Assembly: GCA_964019415.1 (NCBI GenBank)
Contig: OZ025868.1
Coordinates: 4,956,871 to 5,020,870, forward strand
Reading direction: 5' to 3'
DNA from: Ianthella basta
Lineage: Eukaryota; Porifera; Demospongiae; Verongiida; Ianthellidae
Length of the DNA: 64,000 bases
Both the position numbers and the translations under genes were made by a program. Below are positions 20,427 through 32,035 of this stretch, piece by piece (the stretch's first letter is position 1; every line of letters starts with the position of its first letter). The notes under the pieces were generated by a model. The model did not search any database. It was not told the origin of the DNA and worked only from the letters and a program-made list of their open reading frames with translations.

Positions 20427-21640
20427 GTAGGTTGTACTTTGAAAATTGTGGATTATGGTTTCCGTTGTGCAAATAGTGAGTTAGCCAGCAAGGTTTAAAC
20501 GGTTCGAAGCATATTTCTCTGGGTTTTCACGCCAGTGAGCTAGCTATGTCTTGAGTGATAGCCAAGTGACTGTAGAACTAGGTGACTTCGCTGCACACTA
20601 AACTTTTTGCACAGTACGCGTTTGTAATGTCCCATGTTCTGCCATTTGCAATTGCATTTGCCATACACAATTGTTATTATTAATTTATGGCATTCCTGGA
20701 AGTAACTAGGAATCTTCCAAAAGGTGATTTAACTGGCCTTTGCTTCTTCATTCATTTCCCTTGCTTTTCAGCTGTTTTGCTATGTCAAGCTATTGATGTT
20801 GCAGGTTGGCACATGATTGTAATAAAAAATAACCTTTTGCTTAATATACTATATGGTTATTTAATGGGGCACATACTGTCACTGTGTGTGTGTGTGTACA
20901 GATGGCACCCCTATACTTCCAGCACACCTGATGATGGCCTGGAATTGGCTGAAACATACCTATGGTGTGTCGTGTGCATTGAAGTAGCAGTGGTTATTTG
21001 CAGTAGCAGTGCCTATATGATTGTTTGTGCCATGGTACAGTCTGTACTTGAAAGGGGAATAATACACACAGTTGTTGCTTTGCTATAATTATAAGAATTA
21101 TTTGATGTCATAATCCCAAACATGCACTTTCCACTTCAAAACCAGCTGTAATATTTGAATGCCATGCATTTGACCTTATAGTAGCTTCCCTTTTGATTCC
21201 TCTTTTTCTTTTATATTATAGTCATTGCAATAATTATTGTCTGCACTATTGTAATTAGTGTGCATTTATATTGCATGTGAGTGTAATTGTTATCATCTCA
21301 TTAAGTTCAAATTTTGCATGAAAATCTAGCTAAAGAGTATATTACACATAAAGCTATGTACGTGCGGTATCTGCCATATTAAGGGATATTATAATTGCAT
21401 GTGATCATGACTTATAACGTGTATCGCCAAACATAATGCATTGGCGTTGTGTTTGCAAGTGTGTGTGCGTGTGTCTGTGCATGTGCGTGTGTGTTCACAT
21501 ATGCATGCATGGGTGTGGATATATGAGAGTGCATGCAAGAGTGACACATGCAAGTGCATGTAGTATGTCAGCTGCAGGACCGGAGGGCAAAGGGCTATGC
21601 TACCTGGAAAGCTGCTGTAGAACGGGGCTAGGCAGGCCAT
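20427..21640. other. interval with only doubtful coding potential
   Basis: A 133-codon plus frame (20687-21088) has hydrophobic but unrecognisable content. A TG-rich low-complexity run spans about 21448-21560. Confidence 0.4.
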
Positions 21641-21673
21641 CATTTAATGATTGATAAAGAAGGTAGGGTTCCA

Positions 21674-22120
21674 TCATACTTCTGCAGCCAGCATTCTAAA
21701 TTCTATCAACATTAGCATAATGAGAAAGAAGATGCATGGAATCAGCTGCTGGTCCTCAAATGGAAAATTATCCACGGCACCCACACACAGATGCATATGC
21801 ACAATGCTGTGCATGTTGAGACAGACACCCTCACATCCAGTACCACCCATGCACTTCACAATTTCACCTAACTCTAGCTCCAATCTGTTGCATTGTTCCA
21901 TCCATATGTCTTCCAAATACCAGGTACCTTCAAAGAGGACCACAACATATAAGGCCCTGGTGTCACAGAGTGCATGGGGCGTCCCCACTACAGTTTGTCC
22001 CCCAGTACAGTATTCACTAGTGAATACTGTCCCATGGCCCTTACTCTGTACAACAGTCACATGCAACTGGACGACTGACACCACTTCATCACTTTGATTG
22101 ATCAGGCATATGCATTCCAA
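21674..22120 (-). CDS. hypothetical open frame or exon
   Basis: A 148-codon frame with ATG, beginning MECICLINQSDEVVSVVQLH, ending in a hydrophobic stretch (IPCIFFLIMLMLIEFRML). A usable donor GTACCTGG occurs after ...VVVLFEG. The opposite strand is also open over much the same span, which weakens the case. I do not recognise the protein. Confidence 0.3.
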   Translation of the reverse strand: MECICLINQSDEVVSVVQLHVTVVQSKGHGTVFTSEYCTGGQTVVGTPHALCDTRALYVVVLFEGTWYLEDIWMEQCNRLELELGEIVKCMGGTGCEGVCLNMHSIVHMHLCVGAVDNFPFEDQQLIPCIFFLIMLMLIEFRMLAAEV

Positions 22121-22374
22121 ATAGTTTATGTGTAAACATGAGGTAACTGCTTGTGGGGTCCAATACCAACATTATAATTTTAAGGCAAAGCAAAGTTACT
22201 GATTCCCATTCTCCCTCCAATTTGCTGCAGGTTATGCTCATATGTCAACAAATATGTAGCTGTAGAGGGTTCAGTTTCAGCCTTTGTCTCATCAGATACA
22301 GAAGGAATCTCAACTAAACCGTGCACAGACATCGAATTGATATCAGGCGTATGTGCATTAGTCTAACAACTAGC

Positions 22375-22829
22375 TAAGCCTGCTTCGTACATTCTCTTGA
22401 CAGCAAGAAAATGGCTATCACTGGCGACACTTAATCGCCCAATAGCGCACTTCTGCCAGTTTTCCAGCCATTGTCCTGTGTATCGAAGGAAAGTCAAGGT
22501 AGTGCACGTCGTTGTCCTGTATAGCTTGTTCTACTGCCCGGTTCGTACTTCGCGTTTCGAACAACTTTATTACAACTGTACCCCGCCATACTATAGCATA
22601 GGATTATAGTATGGCGAAGTACAGTGCTAGTAAAGTCGTTCGAAACTTGAAGTACGAGCCGGGCAGTAGAACAAGCTATACAGGAAAATGTTCTGCACTA
22701 CGTATACTTTAACTTACCTTCGATGCCCAGTGCACCGGCTGGAAAACTGGGAGAAGTATGCTATTGGGCGATTATTTGCCATAAGTTAAAGCCATTATCT
22801 TGCTGCCTAGACAACACAAAGCAGGCTTA
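22375..22829. mobile_element. 455-bp foldback element
   Basis: Two ~220-bp arms are inverted copies with moderate divergence. The outer ends are TAAGCCTGCTT and AAGCAGGCTTA. Inner matches include GTTCTACTGCCCGG, CCAGTTTTCCAGCC and CCGCCATACTATA, with an ~8-bp centre near 22591. There is no transposase. Typical of snap-back transposons or a palindromic duplication. Confidence 0.85.
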
Positions 22830-22910
22830 TTGGACTATAGCACACTCGCCTGTTATCTGTTCTACATATGTTCCAAGTTAATTGCCCCTTGTTCAAGTGT
22901 AGGAAGAGAA

Positions 22911-22964
22911 CAAGTATTTCGAGTTAAAAACTCGTGGGGCTGCCGCCCCAACTCGAAATACTTG
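22911..22964. repeat. compound hairpin of the GGGGC/GCCCC family
   Basis: Perfect 15-bp outer stem (CAAGTATTTCGAGTT at 22911-22925, complement 22950-22964). Inside it is a GGGGC-TGCC-GCCCC inner hairpin and an AACTCG word that can pair alternatively. An inverted relative lies at 55447-55490. Confidence 0.9.
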
Positions 22965-23039
22965 CTTCCTTCGTTCGCAGCTCTGTCACTCACAATAGGT
23001 AAACATGACATCGTTTCTTAATACCTCAGTAATCTCAGC

Positions 23040-23130
23040 ACACACACACACACACACCACTATCACCAGACACGAGACACACACGCACACACACATGCAC
23101 ACATACACACGCACACACACGCACACACAT

Positions 23131-23165
<35 letters not shown>

Positions 23166-23184
23166 ATCACCAGACACATGACAC

Positions 23185-23215
<31 letters not shown>

Positions 23216-23220
23216 TGCAC
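23040..23220. repeat. (CA)n-rich microsatellite cluster
   Basis: Several CA runs interrupted by a duplicated CCATCACCAGACACGAGACAC-type segment (about 23057 and 23163). Confidence 0.9.
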
Positions 23221-23466
23221 AGAGAAATCTCCAGCAAAGACAGACACATAACTGCTTATATCACATGCATTTACAGTGAGTAATTACAGAAACATAATGT
23301 ACCAAGGAACTCACAGTCGCCAGAGTAGCTAGTGGTCTGTGATGGCATAAGCTACGTACGTTTGTTACAGCGCAGTACGCGTGGGCCAGGTTCTGAAGAG
23401 CATTCAGAAGGGCAACCGTGCCAGTTAAGCTTTTCAACGCTACAAACGGTTGAATAATGTTAGCGT

Positions 23467-23556
23467 CTACATATCACGGCGTTCACCAGTTTCTACGTTG
23501 CTCCTGTCATGTGTTCTAGGCGGCGGAGTGAAGTCCTCTGAGGCGGACGCGGCCAT
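23467..23556 (-). CDS. short open frame below an ETS/YY1-like promoter, possible first exon
   Basis: ATG at 23556 in the context GATAATGGCC opens MAASASEDFTPPPRTHDRSN and stops after 29 codons. A weak GTGAAC donor follows ...NVET. A longer minus frame (23516-23785, 89 codons) overlaps in another phase and also covers the upstream promoter-like motifs, so it is less likely to be coding throughout. Both are GC-rich. The gene may have been truncated by the repeat array that starts at 23786. Confidence 0.25.
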   Translation of the reverse strand: MAASASEDFTPPPRTHDRSNVETGERRDM

Positions 23557-23734
23557 TATCGAAGAAGGCGCGGGGCGAAGTCGATGACCTGTTGGGCGCT
23601 GTCTCGAAGCTGTGTCTTTGCTCGTCGGCCAGTAGTGCTGTAAGAGTCTGTTCCAGGATCAGAGGCGGAAGAAAACGTCCAAAGTTCGCTAAGACGTCGC
23701 TTAGAAGCCGGTTTTCAAAGTCCCTGGGCCTCGC

Positions 23735-23785
23735 ACACGGTCCACTTCCGGCCGAATAAAATGGCCGACAATATAAATTCCCCAT
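23735..23785 (-). promoter_or_regulatory. promoter-like cluster: ETS site and GGCCATTTTAT
   Basis: On the minus strand GGCCATTTTATTC is followed by GGCCGGAAGTGG, whose CCGGAAGTG (23743-23751) is a consensus ETS/GABP-type site. TATAAAT on the plus strand and these motifs lie right at the left border of the foldback array. Confidence 0.35.
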
Positions 23786-23790
23786 GTAAG

Positions 23791-23859
23791 CTTGCCTAAG
23801 GGCATGCCATTGAATTGAGGGTGCATGGAAAGAAATTCAATGGCATGCCCTTAGGCAAG
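23791..23859. repeat. central hairpin of array unit 1 (representative)
   Basis: Arms 23791-23816 and 23834-23859 (CTTGCCTAAGGGCATGCC... and complement) around a 17-nt loop. Equivalent hairpins start near 25549, 27225, 28997, 30460, 32051, 33940 and 35686. Arms are essentially invariant while the loop varies (GAGGGTGCATGG versus GAGATTGCATGG). Confidence 0.9.
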
Positions 23860-26800
23860 TTACATTTGCTTGCTGCAGCGTGCACTCCAATGGCGGCGGT
23901 GCAGGTTCTGACCAGCTGTAACTTGCGCTGGTGGTCTTTTTCTTCAGCCATTGAGCGCATTTACTTTCTGGCACATGTGGTGGTGCGAATGGTGCTGGTG
24001 CCACTGTAACTTGCGCTGGTGGTCTTTTTCTATGACTAACTAGCGCAGATACTCTACTGACACATGTGGTGGTGGCTACTGTAACTTGCACTGGTGGTGC
24101 TTTTTTTCTATGACCAACTAGCACAGATACTCTACTGGCACAGGTGGTGGTGGCTGCGATATTGTAACTTGCACTGTGTGGTGGTAGTGGTGGTGTTTTT
24201 TCTAGAGCAATGGCGCATATACTGAATGCATGCATTGTACTGGCACCATGTGGTGGTGGTGGTGGTGGTCATTTTCATCTAGGAATGCATGTAGTGGCTG
24301 TAATATTGTAACTTGCACTGTGTGGTGGTGGTGGTAGTAGTATGTGGTAGCAGCGCCTGATGTGGTGGTCTGTTTTCTTGCAGCTCTAGCACATAATATT
24401 ATACTGGTGTGCTTATTGCAACTTCCACTGTGGTGGTTGTGATGGTGGTTGTATTTATCTATGTGGTGGTGTAGTAGCTGGATATTGTGACTGGATTGTT
24501 GTGAGCAAGTGTACATGTTGGTGCTGCTCCACTTCAGCATAGCGGCTAATGCCTACAAATTGGTGTCAAAATGTGATTGTTCAAAACATCGCCTCCATTT
24601 TGTGACTAATTAAGCAATACTGCTAATGACATGAGGAAATTGGTCATCTAACTGCATCCCCTTAGTATCATGACTTAGCAGGGCTGGGTCGGTAAGATAT
24701 GCAATGAACCTCATTTTTCTCGGCCATTTTGCGTCTAATTAAGAAATCCTGCTAATGACATAAACAGTTGGATTATCTGGCTAGGTCCACCAAGTGTCAA
24801 GACTGAGCGGGCTGGACTGGTTGAATACATCATACACCTCACATATGTCGGCCATTTTGAGACTAATTAAGAAATCCCGCTAATAACATAGGAAGGTGGA
24901 CCACTTGGATGTGTCCACCAAGTTTCACGTCTCAACGAGCTCAGTTGCATTCATATACAAGATACCACTATGCATCAATATAAATGCACCATACATTAAG
25001 TATTATGCTATGCATATTTATATTAAGATTTAGCGGGCTGCTTGTAGAAGAACGAAGGCCTAATTAAAAATTCTGCCTCATTTAAAAGTGTTAAAATCTC
25101 CCATACTTCAAAAGCACACCTATCACATGTTCGTGAGGGGTGCCTAACCCCCCAGGAATTATATTATATTATATTATATTATATTATATTATATTAACCA
25201 CCACCACCACACAGTGCAAGTTACAATATCGCAGCCACCACCACCTGTGCCAGTAGAGTATCTGTGCTAGTTGGTCATAGAAAAAGACCACCACCAGTGC
25301 AAGTTACAGTAGCCACCACCACATGTGTCAGTAGAGTATCTGCGCTAGCTGGTCATGGAAAAAGACCACCAGTGCAAGTTACAGTAGCCACCACCACATG
25401 TGCCAGTAGAATATCTGCGCTAGTTGGTAATTGAAAAAGACCACCAGTGCAAGTTACAGTGGCTCCGGGCCAGCACATGCAAGTTACAGCTGGTCAGAAC
25501 CTGCACTGCTGCCATTGTAATGCACGCTGCAGCAAGCAATTGTAAGCTTGCCTAAGGGCATGCCATTGAATTGAGGGTGCATGGGAAGAAATTCAATGGC
25601 ATGCCCTTAGGCAAGTTACAATTGCTTGCTGCAGCGTGCATTACAATGGCAGCAGTGCAGGTTCTGACCAGCTGTAACTTGCATGTGCTGGCCCGGAGCC
25701 ACTGTAACTTGCACTGGTGGTCTTTTTCAATTACCAACTAGCGCAGATATTCTACTGGCACATGTGGTGGTGGCTACTGTAACTTGCACTGGTGGTCTTT
25801 TTCCATGACCAGCTAGCGCAGATACTCTACTGACACATGTGGTGGTGGCTACTGTAACTTGCACTGGTGGTGGTCTTTTTCTATGACCAACTAGCACAGA
25901 TACTCTACTGGCACAGGTGGTGGTGGCTGCGATATTGTAACTTGCACTGTGTGGTGGTGGTGGTGGTGTTTTTTCTAGAGCAATGGCGCATATACTGAAT
26001 GCATGCATTGTACTGGCACCATGTGGTGGTGGCGGTGGTCATTTTCATCTAGGAATGCATGTGGTGGCTGTAATATTGTAACTTGCACTGTGTGGTGGTG
26101 GTGGTAGTAGTATGTGGTAGCAGCACCTGATGTGGTGGTCTGTTTCCTTGCAGCTCTGGCACATAATATTATACTGGTGTGCTCATTGCAACTTCCGCTG
26201 TAGTGGTGATGATGGCGGTTGTATTTATCAATGTGGTGGTGAGTAGCTGGATATTGTGGCTGGATAGTTGTGAGCAAGTGTTGGTGCTGCTCTGCTCCAG
26301 CATAGCGGCAAATGCCTACAAATTGATGTCAAAATGTGATTGTTCAAAACATCGCCTCCATTTTGTGACTAATTAAGCAATACTGCTAATGACATGAGGA
26401 AATTGGTCATCTAACTTCATCCACTTAGTATCATGACTTAGCAGGGCTGGGTCGGTAAGATATGCAATGAACCTCATTTTTCTCGGCCATTTTGCAACTA
26501 ATTAAGAAATCCTGCTAATGACATGAACAGTTGGATTATCTGGCTAGGTCCACCAAGTGTCATGACTGAGCGGGCCGGGCTGGTTGAATACATCATACAC
26601 CTCACATATGTCGGCCATTTTGAGACTAATTAAGAAATCCCGCTAATAACATAGGAAGGTGGACCACTTGGATGTGTCCACCAAGTTTCACGTCTCAACG
26701 AGCCCAGTTGCATTCATATACAAGATACCACTATGCATCAATATAAATGCACCATACATTAAGTGTTATGCTATGAACATTTATATTAGAATTTTGCGGG

Positions 26801-29800
26801 CTGCTTGTAGAAGAACGAAGGCCTAATTAAAAATTCTGCCTCATTTAAAAGTGTTAAAATCTCCCATACTTCAAAGGCACACCTATCACATGTTCGTGAG
26901 GGGTGCCTAACCCCCCGGGAATTATATTATATTATATTATATTATATTATATTATATTAACACCACCACCACCACCACACAGTGCAAGTTACAATATCGC
27001 AGCCACCACCACCTGTGCCAGTAGAGTATCTGCACTAGTTGGTCATAGAAAAAGACCACCAGTGCAAGTTACAGTGGCACCAGCACCATTCGCACCACCA
27101 CATGTGCCAGAAAGTAAATGCGCTCAATGGCTGAAGAAAAAGACCACCAGCGCAAGTTACAGCTGGTCAGAACCTGCACCGCCACCATTGGAGTGCACGC
27201 TGCAGCAAGCAAATGTAAGCTTACCTAAGGGCATGCCATTGAATTGAGGGTGCGTGGGAAGAAATTCAATGGCATGCCCTTAGGCAAGTTACATTTGCTT
27301 GCTGCAGCGTGCACTCCAATGGTGGCGGTGCAGGTTCTGACCAGCTGTAACTTGCGCTGGTGGTCTTTTTCTTCAGCCATTGAGCGCATTTACTTTCTGG
27401 CACATGTGGTGGTGCGAATGGTGCTGGTGCCACTGTAACTTGCACTGGTGGTCTTTTTCTATGACCAACTAGTGCAGATACTCTACTGGCACAGGTGGTG
27501 GTGGCTGCGATATTGTAACTTGCACTGTGTGGTGGTGGTGGTGGTGTTTTTTCTAGAGCAATGGCGCATATACTGAATGCATGCATTGTACTGGTACCAT
27601 GTGGTGGTGGTGGTGGTGGTCATTTTCATCTAGGAATGCATGTGGTGGCCGTAATATTGTAACTTGCACTGTGTGGTGGTGGTGGTAGTAGTATGTGGTA
27701 GCAGCACCTGATGTGGTGGTCTGTTTCCTTGCAGCTCTGGCACATAATATTATACTGGTGTGCTCATTGCAACTTCCGCTGTGGTGGTGATGATGGCGGT
27801 TGTATTTATCTATGTGGTGGTGAGTAGCTGGATATTGTGGCTGGATAGTTGTGAGCAAGTGTTGGTGCTGCTCTGCTCCAGCATAGCGGCAAATGCCTAC
27901 AAATTGATGTCAAAATGTGATTGTTCAAAACATCGCCTCCATTTTGTGACTAATTAAGCAATACTGCTAATGACATGAGGAAATTGGTCATCTAACTTCA
28001 TCCACTTAGTATCATGACTTAGCAGGGCTGGGTCGGTAAGATATGCAATGAACCTCATTTTTCTCGGCCATTTTGCAACTAATTAAGAAATCCTGCTAAT
28101 GACATGAACAGTTGGATTATCTGGTTAGGTCCATCAAGTGTCATGACTGAGCGGGCCGGGCTGGTTGAATACATCATACACCTCACATATGTCGGCCATT
28201 TTGAGACTAATTAAGAAATCCCGCTAATAACATAGGAAGGTGGACCACTTGGATGTGTCCACCAAGTTTCACGTCTCAACGAGCCCAGTTGCATTCATAT
28301 ACAAGATACCACTATGCATCAATATAAATGCACTATACATTAAGTGTTATGCTATGCACATTTATATTAGGATTTGGCGGGCTGCTTGTAGAAGAACGAA
28401 GACCTAATTAAAAATTCTGCCTCATTTAAAAGTCTTAAAATCTCCCATACTTCAAAGGCACACCTATCACATGTTCGTGAGGGGTGCCTAACCCCCCGGG
28501 AATTATATTATATTATATTATATTATATTATATTATTTACTTTAGATTAGTGGTGTATATTGTAACTTGCACTGTATCCACCACCGCCACACAGTGCAAA
28601 TTACAATGCATACATTCAGTATATGCGCCATTGCTCTAGAAAAAATCACCACCGCCACCACACAGTGCAAGTTACAATATCACAGCCACCACCACCTGTG
28701 CCAGTAGAGTATCTGCGTCAGTTGGTCATAGAAAAAGACCACCAGTGCAAGTTACAGTAGCCACCACCACATGTGCCAGTAGAGTATCTGTGTTAGTTGA
28801 TCATAGAAAAAGACCACCAGTGCAAGTTACAGTAGCCACCACCACATGTGCCAGTAGAGTATCTGCGCTAGTTGGTAATTGAAAAAGACCACCAGTGCAA
28901 GTTACAGTGGCTCCGGGCCAGCACATGCAAGTTACAGCTGGTCAGAACCTGCACCGCTGCCATTGGAATGCACGCTGCAGCAAGCAATTGTAAGCTTGCC
29001 TAAGGGCATGCCATTGAATTGAGGGTGCATGGGAAGAAATTCAATGGCATGCCCTTAGGCAAGTTACAATTGCTTGCTGCAGCGTGCATTACAATGGCAG
29101 CGGTGCAGGTTCTGACCAGCTGTAACTTGCATGTGCTGGCCCGGAGCCACTGTAACTTGCACTGGTGGTCTTTTTCAATTACCAACTAGCGCAGATACTC
29201 TACTGGCACATGTGGTGGTGGCTACTGTAACTTGCACTGGTGGTCTTTTTCTATGATCAACTAACACAGATACTCTACTGGCACATGTGGTGGTGGCTAC
29301 TGTAACTTGCACTGGTGGTCTTTTTCTATGACCAACTGACGCAGATACTCTACTGGCACAGGTGGTGGTGGCTGTGATATTGTAACTTGCACTGTGTGGT
29401 GGTGGTGGCGGTGGTGATTTTTTCTAGAGCAATGGCGCATATACTGAATGTATGCATTGTAATTTGCACTGTGTGGCGGTGGTGGTGGCAGTCATTTCCA
29501 TCTAGGAATGCATGTGGTGGCCGTAATATTGTAACTTACACTGTGTGGTGGTGGTAGTAGTATGTGGTAGCAGTGCCTGATGTGGTGGTCTGTTTTCTTG
29601 CAGCTCTAGCACAAAATATGCTACTCATTGCAACTTCCACTGTGGTGGTGGTGATGATGGTTGTATTTATCTATATATGTGGTGGTATAGTAGCTGGATA
29701 TTGTGGCTGAATAGTTGTGAGCATGTGTATATGTGGGTGTTGCTCTGCTCCAGCATGGCGGCAAATACCTACAAATTAGTGTCAAAATATGATTGTTCAA

Positions 29801-31817
29801 AAGGTCGCCTCCATTTTGTGACTAATTAAGCAATACTGCTAATGACATGAGCAAATGGGCCATCTAACTATGTCCACTTAGTATCACCACTTAGCGGGCT
29901 GGGTTGGTGGGATATGCAATGAACTTCACTTTTCTCGGCCATTTTGTGACTAATTAAGAAATCCTGTTAATGACATGAACAGTCGAATTATCTGGCTAGG
30001 TTCACAAAGTGTCATGACTGAGCGGGCCTGGCTGGTTGAATAAATCATGCACCTCACATATGTCGGCCATTTTGAGACTAATTAAGAAATCCCGCTAATA
30101 ACATAGGAAGGTGGACCACTTGGACGTGTCCACCAAGTTTCACGTCTCAACAAGCCGAGTTGCATTAATATACAAAATACCATTATGCATCAATATAAAT
30201 GCCCCATACATTAAGTGTTCTCCTATGTGCATTTATATAAGCATTTTGCGGGCCGCTTGTAGAAGAACGAAGACCTAATTAAAAATTCTGTCTCATTTAA
30301 AAGTGTTAAAATCTCCCATACTTCAAAGCCATACCTAACACATGTTCATGAGGGCTGCCAAACCACCCGGGAATTATATTATATTATATTATATTATATT
30401 ATATTATATTTGCACCGCCGCCATTGGAGTGCACGCTGCAGCAAGCAAATGTAAGCTTGCCTAAGGGCATGCCATTGAATTGAGGGTGCATGGAAAGAAA
30501 TTCAATGGCATGCCCTTAGGCAAGTTACATATGCTTGCTGCAGCGTGCACTCCAATGGCGGTGGTGCAGGTTCTGACCAGCTGTAACTTGCGCTGGTGGT
30601 CTTTTTCTTCAGCCATTGAGCGCATTTACTTTCAGGCACATGTGGTGGTGCGAATGGTGCTAGTGCCACTGTAACTTGCACTGGTGGTCTTTTTCTATGA
30701 CCAACTAGCGCAGATACTCTACTGACACATGTGGTGGTGGCTACTGTAACTTGCACTGGTGGTGCTTTTTTCTATGACCAACTAGCACAGATATCTACTG
30801 GCACAGGTGGTGGTAGCTGCGATATTGTAACTTGCACTGTGTAGTGGTGGTGGTGGTGTTTTTTCTAGAGCAATGGCGCATATACTGAATGCATGCATTG
30901 TACTGGTACCATGTGGTGGTGGTGGTGGTGGTCATTTTCATCTAGGAATGCATGTGGTGGCCGTAATATTGTAACTTGCACTGTGTGGTGGTGGTGGTAG
31001 TAGTATGTGGTAGCAGCGCCTGATGTGGTGGTCTGTTTTCTTGCAGCTCTAGCACATAATATTATACCGGTGTGCTCATTGCAACTTCCACTGTGGTGGT
31101 GGTGATGGCGGTTGTATTTATCTATGTGGTGGTGTAGTAGCTGGATATTGTGGCTGGATAGTTGTGAGCAAGTGTACATGTTGGTGCTGCTCCGCTCCAG
31201 CATAGCGGCAAATGCCTTCAAATTGGTGTCAAAATGTGATTGTTCAAAACATCGCCTCCATTTTGCGACTAATTAAGCAATACTGCTAATGACATGAGGA
31301 AATTGGTCATCTAACTACATCCACTTAGTATCATGACTTAGCAGGGCTGGGTCGGTAAGATATGCAATGAACCTCATTTTTCTCGGCCATTTTGCAACTA
31401 ATTAAGAAATCCTGCTAATGACATGAACAGTTGGATTATCTGGCTAGGTCCATCAAGTGTCATGACTGAGCGGGCTGGGCCGGTTGAATACATCATACAC
31501 CTCACATATGTCGGCCATTTTGAGACTAATTAAGAAATCCCGCTAATAAGATAGGAAGGTGGACCACTTGGATGTGTCCACCAAGTTTTGCGTCTCAACG
31601 AGCCCAGTTGCATTAATATACAAGATACCACTATGCATCAATATAAATGCACCATACATTAAGTGTTATGCTATGCACATTTATATTAGAATTTTGCGGG
31701 CTGCTTGTAGAAGGACGAAGGCCTAATTAAAAATTCTGCCTCATTTAAAAGTCTTAAAATCTCCCATACTTCAAAGGCACACCTATCACATGTTCGTGAG
31801 GGGTGCCTAATCCCCCG

Positions 31818-32035
31818 GGAATTATATTATATTATATTATATTATATTATTTACTTTAGATTAGTGGTGTATATTGTAACTTGCACTGTATATATTATAT
31901 TATTTACTTTAGATTAGTGGTGTATATTGTAACTTGCACTGTATTATATTATATTATATTATATTATATTATATTATATTATATTATATTATATACTTTA
32001 GATTAGTGGTGTATATTGTAACTTGCACTGTATAT
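31818..32035. repeat. expanded junction repeat inside the array
   Basis: (ATATT)n is interspersed with three copies of a ~45-bp motif TTTACTTTAGATTAGTGGTG...TTGCACTGTAT. The same motif appears once at 28536 and 33538 and twice at 37084-37170. It contains the arm word TATTGTAACTTGCACTG, so it may be a remnant of a heavily truncated unit. Confidence 0.8.

Noticed and set aside
20928..20955. Hammerhead core CTGATGA...GAAAC on the plus strand
   Set aside because: The core words and a weak stem II are present, but no upstream partner for stem III or cleavage triplet could be found nearby, and it is not in a foldback. Probably chance.
20687..21088. 133-codon plus frame as a membrane protein
   Set aside because: It crosses a TG microsatellite, has no splice or promoter support, and its hydrophobicity comes from T-rich composition.
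21651..22097. 148-codon plus-strand frame opposite the minus-strand hypothetical ORF
   Set aside because: Its composition is less protein-like than the minus frame, with no domain. Listing both would double-count one open region.
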